From the NCBI RefSeq assembly GCF_900007165.1, contig NZ_CYGY02000002.1, positions 1 through 64,000 of the forward strand: DNA of 64,000 nucleotides, in the 5' to 3' direction. How positions within the stretch are numbered: position 1 is the first letter of the stretch; every line of letters begins with the position of its first letter. The position numbers and the translations under genes were made by a program. A model generated the notes under the pieces. It was not told the origin of the DNA. It did no database searches and saw only the letters and a program-made list of their open reading frames with translations. Below are positions 17,847-25,895 of the stretch, piece after piece. Source of the DNA: Paraburkholderia piptadeniae (GTDB lineage Bacteria > Pseudomonadota > Gammaproteobacteria > Burkholderiales > Burkholderiaceae).

Positions 17847-18221
17847 ATGCCATGGGACGTTGAGTACACCGATGCATTTCAGGCCTGGTGGGAAGGACTG
17901 CGAGAGTCCGAACAGGAATCCATCGACGCGACGGTCCGCTTGCTGGAAGAATGCGGTCCGGCTTTGTCCTTCCCGCATTCGAGCCGGATCGTTCGCTCGC
18001 AGTTCGGCAACCTGCGCGAGTTGAGAATTCAACATCGCGGCAGACCCTACCGCGTGCTGTATGCGTTCGACCCACGGCGCGTCGCCATTCTGCTCGCAGG
18101 CGGCGACAAGACAGGGCATGACCGTTGGTATGAACAGAACGTTCCGCGAGCGGAAATTCTTTATCGGTTGCATCTCATGCAGCTAGCGCACGGAGAAACA
18201 AGAGATGGCGAGAAAATTTGA
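17847..18221 (+). CDS. higB: RelE/ParE-superfamily toxin (HigB-like)
   Basis: 124-aa toxin. MPWDVEYTDAFQAWWEGL at the N-terminus, RELRIQHRGRPYRVLYAFDP in the core and LLAGGDKTGHDRWYE near the end match the phage-derived Gp49/HigB-like branch of mRNA interferases. ATG 17847 has GGAGG at 17832-17836, 10 nt away. Toxin-first order and a 17-nt overlap with the antitoxin gene are usual for higBA. The pair sits between the cox-like cluster and a convergent membrane-protein gene with no other mobile sequence. Activity is inferred. Confidence 0.87.
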   Translation: MPWDVEYTDAFQAWWEGLRESEQESIDATVRLLEECGPALSFPHSSRIVRSQFGNLRELRIQHRGRPYRVLYAFDPRRVAILLAGGDKTGHDRWYEQNVPRAEILYRLHLMQLAHGETRDGEKI

Positions 18222-18546
18222 AGAACTGCGGGCAAGCATGTCGCCTGAATCGCGTGACCGCGCAAAGGCACTGGCGAACAAACTCCGCGCCGAAATGCCT
18301 TTGCATGAACTACGTCATGCGCGCGGTTTGTCACAGGAAGCGCTCGCAAAGCGGCTCAACGTCAAGCAACCGAGCATCGCAAAACTCGAACAGCGCACCG
18401 ATATGTACATTTCGACGCTGCGCGATCATATTCGCGCGCTCGGCGGCGAACTTGAGATCATCGCGCGCTTTCCTGAAGGCGACGTGAAGATCACGAACTT
18501 CGCGCAACTCGATGAACCCGTACGCGAAATCGCACAAGACGACTAA
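18205..18546 (+). CDS. higA: XRE-family antitoxin (HigA-like)
   Basis: 113-aa antitoxin and probable autorepressor. A charged N-terminal part is followed by an HTH_3 domain with LHELRHARGLSQEALAKRLN and VKQPSIAKLEQRTDMYISTL, then an ELEIIARFPEGDVKI strand region that is conserved in partners of this toxin branch. The start lies inside the toxin gene, favouring coupled translation. It should neutralise the toxin and bind the palindrome upstream of the operon. Confidence 0.88.
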   Translation: MARKFEELRASMSPESRDRAKALANKLRAEMPLHELRHARGLSQEALAKRLNVKQPSIAKLEQRTDMYISTLRDHIRALGGELEIIARFPEGDVKITNFAQLDEPVREIAQDD

Positions 18547-18574
18547 ACGGGCGTCACAAACAAGCGCCCGCTCG

Positions 18575-19297
18575 TCACATCAATCCACAAGCCACAGCCG
18601 CCGCGATCGACCCTAGCACTAGCACAACCCCGACCGTGCGGCGCCGGTTCAACTCCGTCCACAACAGCACACCCGTCAGCGACAGCAGAATGAGGCCGCC
18701 CGCGATCGTATCGACGAGCAGCACCCAGCCGACACTCATTCCCACGCCTTTGTGCAGGTTGTTCATCGTGCCCAGAAACGAGTTCTGCGTGCGCTTCACC
18801 GACACGAAACCGTTGCCCACCCAGTACTCGGCCTGCACGTTCTGATACGGACCGGCAATGCCCACCTGCCAGAACTCCGGCTGCACCGCACTATGGTCGC
18901 CCCACGCCACAGGATGCGCCGGCTCTCGGCGCGGCTTGCCGGACTTGCCGTCGATATGCAGTTCGTCCTTCAGCCAGCGCGTCATATCGGCGGGCGACTT
19001 GAAGCCGAGCTGCGGCAACGCGATCTGCAACTGCTCGACCTGCGGCTCACCCGACGACACTCGCAGCGGCCCTCCGCGATGATTCAGCAGAAACCCCGTC
19101 GTGCCGAACAGCAGGCCCAGCACGGCGCCCCATAGGCCGACCCAGCCGTGCACCTTGCGCAGCCACTTGATGAAATTCGCGCGCCGCGAGCGATGCCGCC
19201 GCGCGGCGAGTTCGTCCGCGTCCATCGGGTGCACGCTCGCAGGCATGACGCCGGCACGGACGGCAGGCTTCAGTTCGATCGATTCGGGCGCGTTCAA
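18575..19297 (-). CDS. PepSY-associated membrane protein
   Basis: 240-aa inner-membrane protein. Around residues 45-75 the segment KVHGWVGLWGAVLGLLFGTT is a membrane helix with a His, a middle periplasmic PepSY-like region follows, and two more hydrophobic stretches near residues 185-240 include NLHKGVGMSVGWVLLVD. Such proteins often sit with TonB receptors and iron uptake genes. A Fur-like site lies about 230 nt upstream of the start. It is convergent with the toxin-antitoxin pair, 28 nt away. Confidence 0.85.
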   Translation of the reverse strand: MNAPESIELKPAVRAGVMPASVHPMDADELAARRHRSRRANFIKWLRKVHGWVGLWGAVLGLLFGTTGFLLNHRGGPLRVSSGEPQVEQLQIALPQLGFKSPADMTRWLKDELHIDGKSGKPRREPAHPVAWGDHSAVQPEFWQVGIAGPYQNVQAEYWVGNGFVSVKRTQNSFLGTMNNLHKGVGMSVGWVLLVDTIAGGLILLSLTGVLLWTELNRRRTVGVVLVLGSIAAAVACGLM

Positions 19298-19513
19298 GTC
19301 GGGCTCCTGGCAAAACGGGTCGTACGTCGCCGGCGCGCGGCAACGCGGTCAATTGAAAACGGGACGTGTCGTTCCGGACAGGAAAGACGGATGCCCGGCG
19401 CGCATGCGCTCACCGTCCGTCAGACGGCGGCGGCGAATGCGCGGGACGAAGCAGGGCGACCATCGAAAGGCTGGCTGGCGATCACCGAGGAGAAAGATGA
19501 CAAAAAGCTGGCG

Positions 19514-19556
19514 ACGCCTTTCTGATGAGAATGACTATCATTACATAGAAAGGCGT
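19514..19556 (-). promoter_or_regulatory. Fur-like box inside an inverted repeat
   Basis: On the minus strand, GTAATGATAGTCATTCTC (19544-19527) resembles the Fur consensus, with the AATGATA-TCATT core. It is enclosed by a perfect 10-bp inverted repeat ACGCCTTTCT (19514-19523) and AGAAAGGCGT (19547-19556). The repeat followed by a T-run on the plus strand could also act as a terminator. The likely target is the PepSY gene to the left. Confidence 0.65.
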
Positions 19557-19587
19557 TTTTCTCAATCACGCAGATTGCGCGCGCGAG

Positions 19588-20610
19588 TCACACGGGCCAG
19601 AGCGGCCCTTCCTGCATTGCGCCGATCTGCTCGCGCAATTCGAGAATGCGGTCTTCCCAATAGCGCTGCGTGTTGAACCACGGAAACGCGACAGGAAACG
19701 CGGGATCATCCCAGCGGCGCGCAAGCCACGCCGAGTAGTGGATCAGCCTCAACGTCCGCAACGCTTCGACCAGATGGAGTTCGCGCTGATCGAACTCGCA
19801 GAAGTCTTCATAGCCCGCGAGCAGATCGGTGAGCGCGCGCGACGCTTCTTTTCGCTCGCCCGGCAGTAGCAGCCACAGATCCTGAATGGCGGGGCCCATC
19901 CGGCTATCATCGAAATCGACGAAATGCGGGCCGGCGTCCGTCCACAGCACGTTGCTCGGATGGCAGTCGCCGTGCATGCGGATGCGCCGCACGTCGCCCG
20001 CCGCTTCGAATGCGCGCTCGACGCCCTCCAGCGCGAGATTGACAGCGGCTTCCCACGCGGCGCGCACATCGGCGGGCACGAAGCCTTGCGCGAGCAGATA
20101 CTCGCGCGGCTCGTAACCAAAGGTGTGAATGTCGAGCACAGGACGCGCGGCATAGTCCACCGTTTGACCGACAGCGTGAATGCGCCCGATAAAGCGGCCC
20201 AGCCATTCGAGCGTGTCTTTGCGATCGAGCTCAGGCGCGCGGCCACCGCGCCGTTCGAATACCGAGAAGCGAAAACCGTCGAACGCGTGCAGCGTGCGGC
20301 CATCGAATGCGCGCGCGGGCACGGCGGGAATCTCACGCGCAGCCAGTTCAGCGACGAACGCGTGTTCTTCGAGAATCGCTTCGTCGGTCCAGCGCTCGGG
20401 GCGGTAGAACTTCGCGACGACAGGCGGTCCGTCCTCGACGCCTACCTGATAGACGCGATTCTCGTAACTGTTGAGCGGCAGCATGCGCCCGTCGGTGCGC
20501 ACGCCGATGGTATCGAGCACGCTATCGAGCGCGTCGAGCACGACTTCCGGCGTGAGCCGTGCGAAAGGGACGGCGTGGCCGTCTTGCGGAAAGGGAATGT
20601 CTTCGATCAT
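19588..20610 (-). CDS. srkA: Stress response kinase A (SrkA/YihE)
   Basis: 340-aa Ser/Thr protein kinase with the aminoglycoside-phosphotransferase fold. Catalytic loop MHGDCHPSNVLW and metal-binding FVDFDDSRMGPAIQDLW are both visible, and the N-terminus has LNSYENRVYQVG and VVAKFYRPERW, the nucleotide loop and catalytic Lys typical of YihE. The start at 20610 (MIEDIPFPQ) gives the family length; an extension to 20703 is hydrophobic and unsupported. In E. coli SrkA counteracts the MazEF-linked death programme; any link to the nearby toxin here is speculation. Confidence 0.9.
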   Translation of the reverse strand: MIEDIPFPQDGHAVPFARLTPEVVLDALDSVLDTIGVRTDGRMLPLNSYENRVYQVGVEDGPPVVAKFYRPERWTDEAILEEHAFVAELAAREIPAVPARAFDGRTLHAFDGFRFSVFERRGGRAPELDRKDTLEWLGRFIGRIHAVGQTVDYAARPVLDIHTFGYEPREYLLAQGFVPADVRAAWEAAVNLALEGVERAFEAAGDVRRIRMHGDCHPSNVLWTDAGPHFVDFDDSRMGPAIQDLWLLLPGERKEASRALTDLLAGYEDFCEFDQRELHLVEALRTLRLIHYSAWLARRWDDPAFPVAFPWFNTQRYWEDRILELREQIGAMQEGPLWPV

Positions 20611-20743
20611 GCCCGCATTGTGCGCCGTGCCGCGCGCAAAGACGAGCGCCAGGACAAGCGGGAGCGCCACTCGCGCTGCGCCACCCGCCCGGCGCGGGCG
20701 CACATCGCCACAGACGGAAACGCGCGAGGCAGGCGCCCCGCGA

Positions 20744-20956
20744 TCAATGTATCTGCGCGCCAGCGGGGCGGACGAATTCGCCCGTATCGATCAGATCCTC
20801 GAGGAAAAAGGGTTCTGTGTTCAACTGCTTCGACGTTCCGGGCTCGCCGGCGTACCAGGCCACCATCGCCATGTCGCCCAGAATGCGCATCACGATTCCG
20901 CGCGCGCCTTGTGGCACGGCGATATGCACGGATCGAACAATAGAACCGACTTGCAT
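20744..20956 (-). CDS. Small 70-aa protein of unknown function
   Basis: Begins MQVGSIVRSVHIAVPQGARG and ends FVRPAGAQIH. No membrane segment, no Cys, moderately acidic C-terminal half. GGGGAAA lies 6-12 nt before the start, codon use matches its neighbours, and the reading frame does not depend on any overlapping gene. I do not recognise a domain; the alternation of Val, Ile and Gly in the first half suggests a small beta-rich fold. It is upstream of srkA in the same direction, 133 nt away, so the two may be co-transcribed. Confidence 0.62.
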   Translation of the reverse strand: MQVGSIVRSVHIAVPQGARGIVMRILGDMAMVAWYAGEPGTSKQLNTEPFFLEDLIDTGEFVRPAGAQIH

Positions 20957-21387
20957 GATGTTTCCCCGTCCTCCCTATTGCCGGCTTGTTCGGGACTACG
21001 CCGGTCAATGTGCTGATAAAAGCGCCGCAACATACGAAGGTTGCGTGCGCACCTGGTTCGAAAAACGAAGCGTCCCTCAGGCCTTCGCATCGGGCACCCC
21101 GATGCGGACCGGAGTCCATTGTTGCCTGTTTGGGCACTTTGGCAAAGTAAAAAGTAGCGCCTCGCGAGGCCGCCGTTCGGTCAATTCGACTTACGAAACC
21201 CTGACTGTAACCTCCCGTAACAGGGCCATCATAAACCGCGCCGCACACGCGTCTCAAAAATGTCGATGTAAGCTACGATACGCGTTATATTCCTGTCGCG
21301 CACGGCCGGCCGGGCCGTAGTAGTCCGCGCAACGCTCGCTGCCACGAGAAGCAGCCGCTCCCCGCCCTCACCGGACCGCACCTTTTC
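20957..21387 (+). other. Divergent intergenic region before the RND operon
   Basis: No gene. Holds a 9-bp hairpin CGCATCGGG/CCCGATGCG (21086-21094 and 21098-21106), a small ACTTT-GGC-AAAGT hairpin (21137-21149), the palindrome GCCTCGCGAGGC (21159-21170) and a -10-like TATATT (21286-21291) about 97 nt before the RND start. No operator is identifiable. Confidence 0.45.
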
Positions 21388-24300
21388 ATGTGGATCGTTC
21401 GTCTCGCGCTGCGGCGCCCCTATACGTTCGTCGTCCTCGCGCTGTTGCTGCTGATCATCGGCCCGCTGACGATCCTGCGCACGCCTACCGATATCTTCCC
21501 GAACATCGACATCCCGGTGCTGTCCGTCATCTGGGCATATAACGGCCTGCCCGCCGACGAGATGGAACGGCGCATCGTGTTGAACTACGAGCGCGGGCTC
21601 TCCGTCGCGGTGAACGATATCGAGCATGTCGAATCGACTTCGCTGAACGGCATCGCCGTCGTCAAGATCTTCTTCCAGCCGCACGCGAACATCAGCGAGG
21701 CGCTCGCCCAGGTCACCGCACTGTCGCAATCGCAACTGCGTTCACTGCCGCCCGGCATCACGCCGCCGTTCATCCTGCGCTACAACGCATCGACGGTGCC
21801 GATTCTGCGGCTCTCGCTGTCGTCGCCATCGCTCACCGAGCAAGAGCTGTTCGACTACGGTAACAACTTCCTGAAGACGCAGCTCGCGACGGTCCCGGGC
21901 GCGTCGGCGCCGTTGCCTTATGGTGGCAAGCAGCGGCAGATCATGGTCGACATCGACTCGCGCAAGCTGCAGGAGCGCAACCTGTCGCCGATGGACGTCG
22001 TGAACTCGATCACCGCGCAAAACCTGATTGTGCCGACGGGCACCGCGAAAATCGGCTCGACCGAATACTCGGTGCAGATGAATTCGAGCCCGGATTCGCT
22101 CGCCGGCCTGAACAACATCCCGATCAAGTCGGGGCCCAACGGCACGATCTATATCCGCGATGTCGCGCATGTGCGCGACGGTTATCAGCCGCAGACGAAT
22201 ATCGTGCGCGTGAACGGGCAGCGCGCGTCGCTGCTGACGATCAACAAGAGCGGCAACACGTCGACGCTCGAAATCGTCGATCGCATCAAGAACATGATGC
22301 CGGCGCTGCACAATCTTGTGCCTGAGTCGCTGAACATCGACCCCGTCGCGGATCAGTCGCTGTTCGTGCGTGCTTCGGTGCAGGGCGTGCTGCGCGAGGC
22401 GCTGATCGCCGCGTGCCTGACGGGCCTGATGATCCTGCTGTTCCTCGGCAACTGGCGTGCGACGCTGATCATCGCCGTGTCGATTCCGCTGTCGATGATC
22501 ACGTCGATCATCGCGCTCTCCGCGCTCGGCGAGACGATCAACATCATGACGCTCGGCGGGCTCGCGCTCGCTGTCGGCATTCTCGTCGACGACGCGACCG
22601 TTGCAATCGAGAACATCAGTCATCAGCTCGAACAGGGCAAGAACCTCGAACAGGCGATTCTCGACGGCGCGCATCAGATCGCGATTCCGACGCTCGTGTC
22701 CACGCTGTCGATCTGCATCGTGTTCGTGCCGATGTTCCTGCTGACGGGCGTCGCGCACTATCTGTTCATCCCGCTCGCCGAAGCCGTCGTGTTCGCGATG
22801 CTCGCGTCGTACTTCTTTTCGCGGACGCTCGTGCCGACGCTCGCGAAGTATCTGCTGCGCTATCACCACCGGCCCGCCGACTTCCATCATACGAACACGC
22901 GCAATCCGTTCATGCGCATTCACCTCGCGTTCGAGCGCGGCTTCGCGAACGTGCGCGAGCGCTATCGCGACTTTCTCGTTGCGCGCATCGCGCGGCCCGG
23001 TATCTTCGTGACGGTCTTTCTGTTGTGCTGCGGCCTGTCGCTTCTGCTGATGCCGTTCCTTGGACGCGACTTCTTCCCTTCCGTCGATGCCGGCACGATC
23101 GCGCTGCATCTGCGCGCGAAGACGGGCATGCGCGTCGAAGAAACGGCCGTGGTCACGGATCGCGTCGACGCGCGCATCCGCCAGCTCATTCCGCCCGGCG
23201 AGCTGCATTCGATCATCGACAACATCGGCTTGCCCGTATCCGGTATCAACCTGTCGTACAGCAACACGGGCACGATCGGCACGTCGGATGCCGACGTGCT
23301 GATCAGCCTGAACCCGGACCATCATCCGACGGCCGGCTACGTGCGCAAGCTGCGCCGCACGCTCACCGACGAATTCCCCGGCGTCCAGTTCGCTTTCCTG
23401 CCCGCCGACATCGTCAGTCAGACGTTGAACTTCGGCATGCCGTCGCCGATCGACATTCAGATCGTCGGGCGCGACGTGCAGGGCAATCGCGCGTTCGCGG
23501 CGATGCTGCTCGACAAGCTGCGCGCGATACCCGGCCTCGCCGACGCGCGCATTCAACAGCCTTCGGACCTGCCGCGCATCTTCGTCGACATCGACCGCAC
23601 GCGCGCGCAACAGGCGGGCTTCTCGCAACGCGACATCGCGAGCAACCTGCTGATCACGCTATCCGGCAGCCAGCAGACGACGCCGACGTTCTGGCTCAAT
23701 CCGCGCAACGGCGTGAGCTACAACGTGATCACGGAAGCGCCGCAATACACGATGGATTCGCTGCAATCGCTCGCCAACATTCCACTGAACGCGAACGGCC
23801 ACACGAACATTCTCGGCGCGCTCTCGACGATGCAGCGCACGTCGGGCAACGCCGTGCTCACGCACTACAACGCACAGACCACGATCGACATCTACGGCAC
23901 CGCCGATGGCCGCGATCTCGGCGCGGTTTCCGACGACATCAAGAAAGCGATCGCCGACACCAGGGCGCAATTGCCGAAGAGCTCGACGATCGAACTGCGC
24001 GGCCAGGTGCAGACGATGAACGATTCGTTCTCCGGCCTGTTCGCGGGCCTGATCTTCGCGATCGTGCTCGTGTATCTGCTGATCGTCGTGAACTTCCAGT
24101 CGTGGCTCGATCCGTTCATCATCGTCACGGGCTTGCCGGGCGCCATGGCGGGCATCGTGTGGATGCTGTTCCTCACGCACACCACGCTGTCGATTCCCTC
24201 GTTGACGGGCGCGATCATGTGTATCGGCATCGCGACGGCCAACTCGATTCTCGTCGTCAGCTTCGCGCGCGAGCAGTTGCTCGAACATGGCGACGCGACG

Positions 24301-24567
24301 CGCGCCGCAATCGAAGCGGGCTTCACGCGCTTTCGCCCCGTGCTGATGACGGCGCTCGCGATGGTGATCGGCATGGTGCCGATGGCAATCGGCCTCGGCG
24401 AAGGCGGCGAGCAGAACGCGCCGCTCGGACGCGCGGTGATCGGCGGCCTCGCCATCGGCACGGTCGCGACGCTCGTGTTCGTGCCCGTGGTGTTTTCGAT
24501 GATCTATCGACGGCTGTCGGACCGGCGCGCACGCGCGGCCGCGCACGTCATCCACCGACCGCAGTGA
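21388..24567 (+). CDS. RND efflux pump, inner-membrane permease
   Basis: 1059-aa proton-driven exporter of the hydrophobe/amphiphile type. The first membrane helix is at residues 10-30, two large periplasmic loops follow, and the proton-relay helix has GGLALAVGILVDDATVAIEN with the paired Asp near residue 400. The C-terminal half shows LPGAMAGIVWMLF and ends with RPVLMTALAMVIGMVPMAIG, a family hallmark. ATG 21388. It leads an operon with adaptor and outer-membrane channel. Order (pump first) and divergence from MexB suggest a separate subgroup; substrates cannot be predicted. Confidence 0.92.
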   Translation: MWIVRLALRRPYTFVVLALLLLIIGPLTILRTPTDIFPNIDIPVLSVIWAYNGLPADEMERRIVLNYERGLSVAVNDIEHVESTSLNGIAVVKIFFQPHANISEALAQVTALSQSQLRSLPPGITPPFILRYNASTVPILRLSLSSPSLTEQELFDYGNNFLKTQLATVPGASAPLPYGGKQRQIMVDIDSRKLQERNLSPMDVVNSITAQNLIVPTGTAKIGSTEYSVQMNSSPDSLAGLNNIPIKSGPNGTIYIRDVAHVRDGYQPQTNIVRVNGQRASLLTINKSGNTSTLEIVDRIKNMMPALHNLVPESLNIDPVADQSLFVRASVQGVLREALIAACLTGLMILLFLGNWRATLIIAVSIPLSMITSIIALSALGETINIMTLGGLALAVGILVDDATVAIENISHQLEQGKNLEQAILDGAHQIAIPTLVSTLSICIVFVPMFLLTGVAHYLFIPLAEAVVFAMLASYFFSRTLVPTLAKYLLRYHHRPADFHHTNTRNPFMRIHLAFERGFANVRERYRDFLVARIARPGIFVTVFLLCCGLSLLLMPFLGRDFFPSVDAGTIALHLRAKTGMRVEETAVVTDRVDARIRQLIPPGELHSIIDNIGLPVSGINLSYSNTGTIGTSDADVLISLNPDHHPTAGYVRKLRRTLTDEFPGVQFAFLPADIVSQTLNFGMPSPIDIQIVGRDVQGNRAFAAMLLDKLRAIPGLADARIQQPSDLPRIFVDIDRTRAQQAGFSQRDIASNLLITLSGSQQTTPTFWLNPRNGVSYNVITEAPQYTMDSLQSLANIPLNANGHTNILGALSTMQRTSGNAVLTHYNAQTTIDIYGTADGRDLGAVSDDIKKAIADTRAQLPKSSTIELRGQVQTMNDSFSGLFAGLIFAIVLVYLLIVVNFQSWLDPFIIVTGLPGAMAGIVWMLFLTHTTLSIPSLTGAIMCIGIATANSILVVSFAREQLLEHGDATRAAIEAGFTRFRPVLMTALAMVIGMVPMAIGLGEGGEQNAPLGRAVIGGLAIGTVATLVFVPVVFSMIYRRLSDRRARAAAHVIHRPQ

Positions 24568-24617
24568 TGCGGCCGCAGCCATAACAACGATGCACAAGCA
24601 CAGGATCTGGAGTGCCG

Positions 24618-25895
24618 ATGGAAGGGAAACGTCCTGATGAGTCCGCGCCGCACGGGGAAGGCCCGCGCGCCTCATCGAAACGCTCACGCTGGATCGCGGC
24701 AGGCGCGGCCATCGTCGTGATCGCGCTCGCGGCGCAGGGCATCTGGTCGCGACACGACGCGCAGGCCGCGCTCGAACGCGACGCGCAACATGCCGCGCAA
24801 CTGAGCGTCGAAGTCGTGAAGCCGCAGAAGTCGACGGCGGCGCTCGACCTCGTGCTGCCCGGCAACGTGCAGGCGTTTCTCGACACGCCGATCTACGCGC
24901 GCACCAACGGCTATCTGAAGAAGTGGTACGCGGATATCGGCGCGCGCGTAAAAGCGGGTCAACTGCTTGCGGAAATCGACACGCCCGAAGTCGACGATCA
25001 ATTGAAGGCCGCGCGCGCCGATCTCGCGAACGCCGAAGCGAATTACGCGCTCGCGAAAAGCACGGCGGAGCGCTGGACGGAAATGCTGAAAAGCAACTCC
25101 GTCTCGAAGCAGGAAACCGACGAAAAGGTCGGCGACATGCTCGCGAAGAAAGGCTCGCTCGATGCCGCCCGTTTCAACGTCGCGCGGCTCGAAAAGACGC
25201 AGTCGTTCCAGAAGGTCTTCGCGCCGTTCGACGGCATCGTGACGGCGCGCAACGTCGACGTCGGCGCGCTGATCGACGCGGGCAGCGCGGGCGGTCCTGC
25301 GAAGGAACTGTTCCATGTCGCGCAGGCGGACAAGCTGCGCGTCTACGTGAACGTGCCGCAGGCCTACGCGCAGGAGGTGAAGGCGCGGCAGACCGCGTAT
25401 CTGACGCTGACGGAAGCGCCGTCGAAGCATTATCCCGGCACGGTCGCGCGTGCGTCGGGCGCCGTCGATCCTCAACAGCGCACGATGCTCGTCGAAGTGG
25501 ACGTCGATAACAGCAGCGGCGATCTGCTGCCGGGCGCGTATGCGCAGGTTCACTTCGCGCTGAGCGGGCAAGCCACGCCGTTCACACTGCCCGGCAACGC
25601 GTTTCTGTTCCGCCCGGACGGCGTGAAAGTCGCGACCGTCGACGCGCAACAGCACGTGAAGCTCGTCAAGGTCGCGCTCGGCACCGATTACGGCACGCGC
25701 GTCGCCGTCGCGTCGGGTCTGAAGGGCGACGAACTGGTGATCCTGAATCCGCAGGATTCGATCGTCGATGGCGCGTCGGTGCGCATCGTGCATCCGAAGG
25801 CGAGTGGCGCGGCTGGCGCATCAGGCGCTTCCGGTGCTTCCGCTGCGGCCGGCAGTTCGGGCGCGGACGAGCAGACCGCGAAGGCGCAAGAATGA
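24618..25895 (+). CDS. RND periplasmic adaptor (HlyD/MFP family)
   Basis: 425-aa membrane-fusion protein. A cytoplasmic basic stretch of about 25 residues precedes a single helix WIAAGAAIVVIALAAQGIW, then the lipoyl half-motif IYARTNGYLKKWYADIGARV, an alpha-hairpin (residues about 135-200) and the second lipoyl half FAPFDGIVTARNVDVGALI. The C-terminal 30 residues are Gly/Ala/Ser-rich. ATG 24618 with GGAG at 24609-24612 is preferred over GTG 24612. Overlaps the outer-membrane gene by 4 nt. Confidence 0.9.
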   Translation: MEGKRPDESAPHGEGPRASSKRSRWIAAGAAIVVIALAAQGIWSRHDAQAALERDAQHAAQLSVEVVKPQKSTAALDLVLPGNVQAFLDTPIYARTNGYLKKWYADIGARVKAGQLLAEIDTPEVDDQLKAARADLANAEANYALAKSTAERWTEMLKSNSVSKQETDEKVGDMLAKKGSLDAARFNVARLEKTQSFQKVFAPFDGIVTARNVDVGALIDAGSAGGPAKELFHVAQADKLRVYVNVPQAYAQEVKARQTAYLTLTEAPSKHYPGTVARASGAVDPQQRTMLVEVDVDNSSGDLLPGAYAQVHFALSGQATPFTLPGNAFLFRPDGVKVATVDAQQHVKLVKVALGTDYGTRVAVASGLKGDELVILNPQDSIVDGASVRIVHPKASGAAGASGASGASAAAGSSGADEQTAKAQE

